Assembly: GCA_964495885.1 (NCBI GenBank)
Contig: CAZBWO010000010.1
Coordinates: 1 to 64,000, forward strand
Length of the DNA stretch: 64,000 bases
Direction of reading: 5' to 3'
Source of the DNA: PALG01 sp964495885
GTDB taxonomy: Bacteria > Bacteroidota > Bacteroidia > Flavobacteriales > Flavobacteriaceae
The notes under the pieces are model-generated. The model did no database searches. It was not told the DNA's origin and worked only from the letters and a program-made list of their open reading frames with translations. A program made the position numbers and the translations under genes. Each line of letters begins with the position of its first letter. The stretch's first letter is position 1. Shown piece by piece: positions 59,384 to 64,000 of this stretch.

Positions 59384-59445
59384 GCTCCCTTCGTATTGTA
59401 ACGGTACAATTTTTGGAAAGTTCCAATCGTTTTCAAATAAAAGGT

Positions 59446-60132
59446 ATGAAACAATTGATTCTTTTTGGAATAGTAGCATCGCTCGGCTTTTCAGTCTTCG
59501 GGCAGGAAATCAATAAGTTTGACGAAAATGGAAAACGTCACGGCCTGTGGCGCAAGACTTACGAAAACTCCAAGCAGGTTAGATATGAAGGAACTTTCAA
59601 CCACGGAAAGGAAACAGGGGTTTTTAAATTCTACTGTGGAGAGTGCGGCGATCAACCTACAGCACTTAGAACCTTCAATGAAAAAGATGGATCGGTATGG
59701 GTGCAATATTTTACCATCAAGGGAAAATTGGTAAGTGAAGGAAAAATGATAAATCAGGCTAGGGAAGGGGAATGGTTGTATTATCATGAAAAATCAGATA
59801 GGGTCATGAATCGGGAGCAATACCTTAATGGAAAAAAGGATGGAAAACAGACCACGTATTATCCCAACGGACAAATGACTGAGGAAATTCAGTATAAAAA
59901 TGGGCTGAAGGAAGGGTTCAATTACTATTATTCCCCCGAAGGAGTCTTGCTAAAGGAACTTGAATACCACAATAATGAACTTCACGGCCCTGCCAAACAT
60001 TATGACGCCCAAGGAAATTTGGTGATTGAAGGTTATTACAAGGAGGGAAAGAAACATGGTGTTTGGAAATATTTTAAAAACGGGGTGCTTGAATTAGAGG
60101 AAACCTATCCTAAGCCGCAAAAAAGAGGCTAG
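59446..60132 (+). CDS. Exported YwqK/MORN-repeat protein
   Basis: A 228-aa protein with signal peptide LILFGIVASLGFSVFGQ (start at 59446). Repeated beta-hairpins of the MORN_2/YwqK type (GKRHGLWRKTYENSKQVRYEG; DGKQTTYYPNGQMTEEIQYK; KKHGVWKYFKNG) fill the protein. Such proteins are often labelled toxin-antitoxin YwqK antitoxin, but no toxin is adjacent, so the role here is unknown. It lies between yidC and mnmA. Confidence 0.82.
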   Translation: MKQLILFGIVASLGFSVFGQEINKFDENGKRHGLWRKTYENSKQVRYEGTFNHGKETGVFKFYCGECGDQPTALRTFNEKDGSVWVQYFTIKGKLVSEGKMINQAREGEWLYYHEKSDRVMNREQYLNGKKDGKQTTYYPNGQMTEEIQYKNGLKEGFNYYYSPEGVLLKELEYHNNELHGPAKHYDAQGNLVIEGYYKEGKKHGVWKYFKNGVLELEETYPKPQKRG

Positions 60133-60149
60133 AAACCGTAAGTATTTCG

Positions 60150-60157
60150 TACTTTTG
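60150..60157 (+). promoter_or_regulatory. -7 box TACTTTTG of mnmA
   Basis: A perfect TAnnTTTG element 14 nt before the mnmA ATG. The upstream TTTG is not evident. Confidence 0.4.
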
Positions 60158-60171
60158 CCGTCCAAAGCCTT

Positions 60172-61365
60172 ATGCAAAAAAGTAGAGTAGTAGTAGGACT
60201 AAGCGGAGGTGTAGACTCCAGCGTAGCTGCATATCTTTTAAAAGAACAGGGATATGAGGTGATAGGACTATTCATGAAAAACTGGCATGATGATTCTGTA
60301 ACGATTTCTGATGAATGTCCTTGGCTTGAAGACAGCAATGACGCCATGATTGTGGCGCAGAAACTTGGAATCCCTTTTCAAACTGTAGATTTAAGCGAAG
60401 AATATAAAGAACGTATAGTAGATTATATGTTCCGTGAGTATGAGATGGGACGTACCCCCAATCCCGATGTACTCTGCAATAGGGAAATCAAGTTTGACGT
60501 ATTTCTGAAAATAGCACTTGGTTTAGGAGCCGATTTTGTAGCAACTGGACATTATTGCCGAAAAGATGAATTTACCAAAGACGGAAAAACCATCTACAGG
60601 CTATTGGCAGGAAAGGATGGAAATAAAGATCAGTCTTATTTTTTATGTCAGCTCTCCCAAGATCAACTTGCCAAAACACTATTCCCTATTGGGGAATTGG
60701 AAAAACCTCAAGTTCGTAAAATCGCTTCAGCGCAAGGATTGATTACCGCTGAAAAGCGTGATTCACAAGGGCTTTGTTTTATTGGGAAAGTTAGGTTGCC
60801 CGATTTCCTTCAGCAACAATTAAAACCTAAAGAGGGAAAAATCATTGAAGTGCCTGCTTCTTTTCGGGGATACCAAAAAGAAACTCCAGATTTTCATTCA
60901 GAAGGGGAAGCGTTGGAGTTTTTATCTGAAAAATATCAATACCATCCTGAAGACGGTAAAGAAGTTGGTATTCATCAAGGAGCGCATTTTTTTACTAAAG
61001 GCCAACGCAAAGGTTTGGCTGTGGGCGGGATGAAAGAACCCCTCTTTGTGATTGATACCGATGTTTCTGAAAATATCATTTATACCGGACAGGGAAAATC
61101 ACACCCAGGGCTCTATAGAAGAGGTCTTTTTGTCAAAGCTGAAGAAATACATTGGATTCGGGAGGATTTGGCACTTTCTGAAGGCCAAACCCTAGATGTG
61201 AAAGCCAGAATTAGGTATCGGCAACCATTGGAAAAGGCAACGATTCATCAAACCCATAATGGACTATACGTAATTTTTGAAAGCCCTCAATCTGCTATCA
61301 CCGAAGGACAATTTGTAGCATGGTATCTCGATGACGAATTGGTTGGTAGTGGAGTAATTTCTTAA
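60172..61365 (+). CDS. mnmA: tRNA-specific 2-thiouridylase MnmA
   Basis: A 397-aa enzyme that puts sulfur on U34 of Lys, Glu and Gln tRNAs. The PP-loop SGGVDSSVAAYLL, the catalytic Cys in NPDVLCNREIKF and the second Cys in DSQGLCFIGK are all present. A central domain and a C-terminal beta-barrel complete it. Length is slightly above the usual 360-380 because of an insert around 225-270. Confidence 0.96.
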   Translation: MQKSRVVVGLSGGVDSSVAAYLLKEQGYEVIGLFMKNWHDDSVTISDECPWLEDSNDAMIVAQKLGIPFQTVDLSEEYKERIVDYMFREYEMGRTPNPDVLCNREIKFDVFLKIALGLGADFVATGHYCRKDEFTKDGKTIYRLLAGKDGNKDQSYFLCQLSQDQLAKTLFPIGELEKPQVRKIASAQGLITAEKRDSQGLCFIGKVRLPDFLQQQLKPKEGKIIEVPASFRGYQKETPDFHSEGEALEFLSEKYQYHPEDGKEVGIHQGAHFFTKGQRKGLAVGGMKEPLFVIDTDVSENIIYTGQGKSHPGLYRRGLFVKAEEIHWIREDLALSEGQTLDVKARIRYRQPLEKATIHQTHNGLYVIFESPQSAITEGQFVAWYLDDELVGSGVIS

Positions 61366-61391
61366 TATATTTAAAGCATAAAAATTGAGCT

Positions 61392-63002
61392 ATGAAAAAA
61401 TTATATTTTATTCTTGTTGTTTTAGTGTTTCAGGTAGGTTTTGCCCAAACGCAAGACGCTTTGATTTTCTTCGCAGATAAGGAAAATGTACAGACATCTA
61501 TTGATAACCCTCTTACAATTTTAACGCAAGATGCCTTAGATAGAAAAGCACTGCATAATATTCCTATTGATGAGCGTGATGTGCCCGTTAATGAAGATTA
61601 TATTGCACAGATTAAAAGTGCAACCGGAATTACTGTATGGGCAAAGTCTAAATGGATGAATTGTGTATATGTACAAGGATCCCAGACAAATGTTGAAAAT
61701 TTGCTATCCTTACCTTTTGTGACAGCTTTGGAATGGATGGATAAAGACTTAAACTTTCCTCAACCAGGAAGCACTCCTGATAAATTTGCTATTGAAAATT
61801 CAAGAATTGTTTACGATTATGGAATAGCTGCTAATCAAATTGAAATGATTAAAGGGGATTTCCTGCACGAGCAGGATTTTACTGGTGAAGGAATGGTCAT
61901 TGCTGTGATGGATAGTGGTTTTCCAAATTTTGCATCCAATCCAGCTTTTAGTCATATTATTGGAAATGGAAGGTTGTTAGGTACTTTCGATTTCTTTAGT
62001 AGAACTACTGATGTAACTGGTACAGGCTCACACGGTGTGCGAACCACAAGTGATATAGGAGGTTTTATAGATGGTGATTTTGTGGGTACAGCACCTAATG
62101 CCTCTTTTTATCTATTTAGAACAGAATATGGTCCAGATGAAAACCCAAGAGAGGAAGCATGGTGGGTAGAAGCTCTAGAACGGTCAGATAGCCTGGGGGT
62201 GGATGTGGTGAATACTTCCTTGGGATATCAAGATTATGACAATTCCAATTACGATCATTCTTATGAAGATTTGGATGGGATCACAACTATCGCTGCCAGA
62301 GGTGCGAATATAGCTACTGAAAAGGGAATGCTATTGGTAACTTCTGCTGGAAATGATGGAAATGGTTTTGGAACGGTAGGTACTCCGGCCGATGCAATTG
62401 GAATTTTAGCCATTGGTGCTGTGGATAGTGATGGAGATTATGCCGATTTCAGTTCACGTGGACCAACTGTAGATGGAAGGGTGAAGCCAGACGTAATGGC
62501 ACAGGGTCGTTCCTCTGCGGTTATTGATCAAAATGGAAACTTGGATTTCAGCAGTGGAACATCTTTTAGTTCTCCTATTTTAGCTGGTGCTGTGACTTGT
62601 TTGTGGCAATCTCGACCAGAGGTCACCAATTTGAATATCATGCAAATTGTAAGGGAGTCTGCGCATTTATTTGAAAATCCAACCAACCAGATGGGTTATG
62701 GAATTCCCAATTTTGAAGAAGCGTATAATGCTTTACAAATATTAGGCAATGAACAGGAATTTTTAAAGCGGAATTTTGCCGTATACCCTAATCCCGTTCA
62801 GGACATTCTGCATATTTCCTTTCCTGAAGATATTTCCGAAGCAAAAGTACAGGTATTTAATGTCTTAGGTGAAAAAGTATTGGAAACTGCTGTAAACGCG
62901 CAGTCTGCTAGATTGAATTTTTCTAGGTTGGTTTCAGGAATTTACATTGCGAATGTTAGTAATGGAAACACGCAGAATTCCTTTAAAATTATTAAGCAAT
63001 AG
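61392..63002 (+). CDS. S8 subtilase with T9SS type A tail
   Basis: A 536-aa secreted serine protease. Signal peptide KLYFILVVLVFQVGFAQ. The catalytic triad is visible as Asp in AVMDSGF, His in GTGSHGVRT and Ser in GTSFSSPILAG; the oxyanion Asn is in SAGNDGN. The last 75 residues are a T9SS type A tail (FAVYPNPVQDIL, FNVLGEKVLE, ending FKIIKQ), so it is exported by the T9SS. It shares one nucleotide with the next gene (TAGTG). Confidence 0.93.
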   Translation: MKKLYFILVVLVFQVGFAQTQDALIFFADKENVQTSIDNPLTILTQDALDRKALHNIPIDERDVPVNEDYIAQIKSATGITVWAKSKWMNCVYVQGSQTNVENLLSLPFVTALEWMDKDLNFPQPGSTPDKFAIENSRIVYDYGIAANQIEMIKGDFLHEQDFTGEGMVIAVMDSGFPNFASNPAFSHIIGNGRLLGTFDFFSRTTDVTGTGSHGVRTTSDIGGFIDGDFVGTAPNASFYLFRTEYGPDENPREEAWWVEALERSDSLGVDVVNTSLGYQDYDNSNYDHSYEDLDGITTIAARGANIATEKGMLLVTSAGNDGNGFGTVGTPADAIGILAIGAVDSDGDYADFSSRGPTVDGRVKPDVMAQGRSSAVIDQNGNLDFSSGTSFSSPILAGAVTCLWQSRPEVTNLNIMQIVRESAHLFENPTNQMGYGIPNFEEAYNALQILGNEQEFLKRNFAVYPNPVQDILHISFPEDISEAKVQVFNVLGEKVLETAVNAQSARLNFSRLVSGIYIANVSNGNTQNSFKIIKQ

Positions 63003-63949
63003 TGTCTAACAAAATCACCCAACTATTTGGTATAAATTATCCCATCATCCAGGCTGGGATGATTTGGAATAGTGGGTGGAAACTTGCGAGCGCCGTTAGT
63101 AACGCGGGCGGACTTGGTCTTTTGGGTGCAGGTTCTATGTACCCTGAAGTACTTCGGGAACACATACAAAAGTGTAAAGCGGCTACCAATCATCCTTTTG
63201 GGGTGAACGTGCCCATGTTGTATCCTAACTTGGAGGAAATTATGGAAATCATTGTTTCTGAAGGGGTACAAATTGTATTTACTTCCGCAGGAAACCCTAA
63301 AACCTATACCTCTTATTTAAAATCAAAGGGAATTAAAGTAGTGCACGTGGTAAGCAGTGTAAAGTTTGCCCTCAAGGCCGAGGAGGCAGGTGTGGATGCC
63401 GTGGTTGCGGAAGGCTTTGAAGCTGGAGGCCATAACGGAAGGGAGGAAACTACCACATTTACCTTAATCCCTATGGTAAAAGAACAGATTAAGATTCCGC
63501 TTATTGCTGCAGGTGGAATTGCCACCGGGAGAGGGATGCTTGCTGCTATGATTTTAGGGGCCGATGGAGTGCAAGTTGGTAGTAGGTTTGTCGCTTCTGA
63601 AGAAAGCAGTGCCCATCCCAATTTCAAAAAAGTAGTGGTAGATGCAAAGGAAGGAGATACTGAACTTACACTAAAGGAACTCGCACCGGTGAGACTTATA
63701 AAAAATAAATTCTATCGAGACGTGAAATCCCTTTATGCTAAGGCACCTTCCGTAGAAGAACTTAAAAAGCTGCTAGGGCGTGCACGTGCCAAAAAAGGAA
63801 TGTTTGAAGGCGATTTGGAAGAAGGTGAATTAGAGATTGGTCAGATTGCTGGTTTGATTCATGATATCAAACCCGCTGCCGAGATTATTCAGGAGATGCT
63901 TCAGGAATATGAAATGGCCCGAAGTGATTTTAAATCGATGAAACTATAA
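63002..63949 (+). CDS. Nitronate monooxygenase / FabK-like flavoenzyme
   Basis: A 315-aa FMN TIM-barrel enzyme of the 2-nitropropane dioxygenase family. GINYPIIQAGMIWNS (start), EAGGHNGREETTTF (His-Gly flavin site), IPLIAAGGIATGRGM and ADGVQVGSRFVAS are the landmarks. Nitronate monooxygenase and enoyl-ACP reductase FabK are both possible. The start is a GTG overlapping the S8 stop (TAGTG), suggesting coupled translation. Confidence 0.88.
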   Translation: MSNKITQLFGINYPIIQAGMIWNSGWKLASAVSNAGGLGLLGAGSMYPEVLREHIQKCKAATNHPFGVNVPMLYPNLEEIMEIIVSEGVQIVFTSAGNPKTYTSYLKSKGIKVVHVVSSVKFALKAEEAGVDAVVAEGFEAGGHNGREETTTFTLIPMVKEQIKIPLIAAGGIATGRGMLAAMILGADGVQVGSRFVASEESSAHPNFKKVVVDAKEGDTELTLKELAPVRLIKNKFYRDVKSLYAKAPSVEELKKLLGRARAKKGMFEGDLEEGELEIGQIAGLIHDIKPAAEIIQEMLQEYEMARSDFKSMKL

Positions 63950-64000
63950 TTCTGCCGCTACTTGATTTTGTATCAAGTCTTCAAAAGTTTCCCTTTTCCT
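63944..64000 (-). CDS. C-terminal end of a gene leaving the window
   Basis: The only open minus-strand frame reaching the edge ends RKRETFEDLIQNQVAAEL and a TAG stop. Only the last 18 codons are visible. The stop overlaps the end of the gene at 63002 by six bases. Too little is left to name it. Confidence 0.55.
   Translation of the reverse strand, partial: RKRETFEDLIQNQVAAEL

Noticed and set aside
59446..60132. Toxin-antitoxin system
   Set aside because: The YwqK name suggests an antitoxin, but no toxin gene is adjacent and the protein is exported.

Overview
This 64 kb window is a chromosomal segment of a member of the Bacteroidota, most likely a marine or environmental Flavobacteriaceae. 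The evidence is the type IX secretion (T9SS) type A sorting tails on three exported proteins, many lipoproteins of flavobacterial type, Bacteroidota promoters (TTTG, about 20 nt, TAnnTTTG), a bacillithiol-type YtxJ protein, a DUF5686 outer-membrane protein, and the neighbour pairs fahA/glyA and pyrG/yidC. No rRNA, tRNA, insertion sequence, integrase, phage module or CRISPR array was recognised. The only RNA gene with strong support is the small SRP RNA at 30383-30477.

Layout. 1-834 is a non-coding block built almost entirely of tandem repeats with 7-nt and 11-nt periods; it is the strangest DNA in the window. 835-6651 is a minus-strand series: a T9SS protein, a DUF5686 protein, smpB, an M23 peptidase and a histidine phosphatase. 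6797-9867 carries a 41-aa membrane protein and an operon (TetR regulator, thioesterase, redoxin/cytochrome c/copper-monooxygenase-like lipoprotein) with the same palindrome in front of two of its genes. 9975-13979 holds a T9SS protein and clpB. 14076-21585 is a divergent pair: a TPR hybrid histidine kinase with an AraC-type output, and a 1527-aa exported fibre-like protein with YadA-head-like repeats and an S74 chaperone end. 21662-38746 is mostly housekeeping: corA, ytxJ, fahA, glyA, SRP RNA, an SDR, a transaldolase-family enzyme, an ABC-F ATPase and pheT, with lipoproteins between them. 38747-54693 includes a candidate small RNA, a small lipoprotein/coiled-coil pair, PAP2, recG, an M1 aminopeptidase and a patatin, an amidohydrolase/glutamate-synthase-like operon, a UvrD helicase, a threonylcarbamoyl-AMP synthase, an OmpA lipoprotein and a glycosyltransferase. 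54748-64000 runs from an unknown exported protein through pyrG, yidC, a YwqK-like protein, mnmA, a T9SS subtilase and a nitronate monooxygenase to the tail of a gene leaving the window.

How it fits together. Most genes are core cell functions: translation and tRNA modification (smpB, pheT, mnmA, Sua5/YrdC), membrane insertion (SRP RNA, yidC), DNA repair (recG, uvrD), proteostasis (clpB) and C1/tyrosine metabolism (glyA, fahA). The accessory interest lies in the period-7/11 repeat block, the TetR operon with paired operators, the regulator-plus-giant-fibre pair, and the candidate RNA upstream of 39004. No complete defence or mobile system was found.
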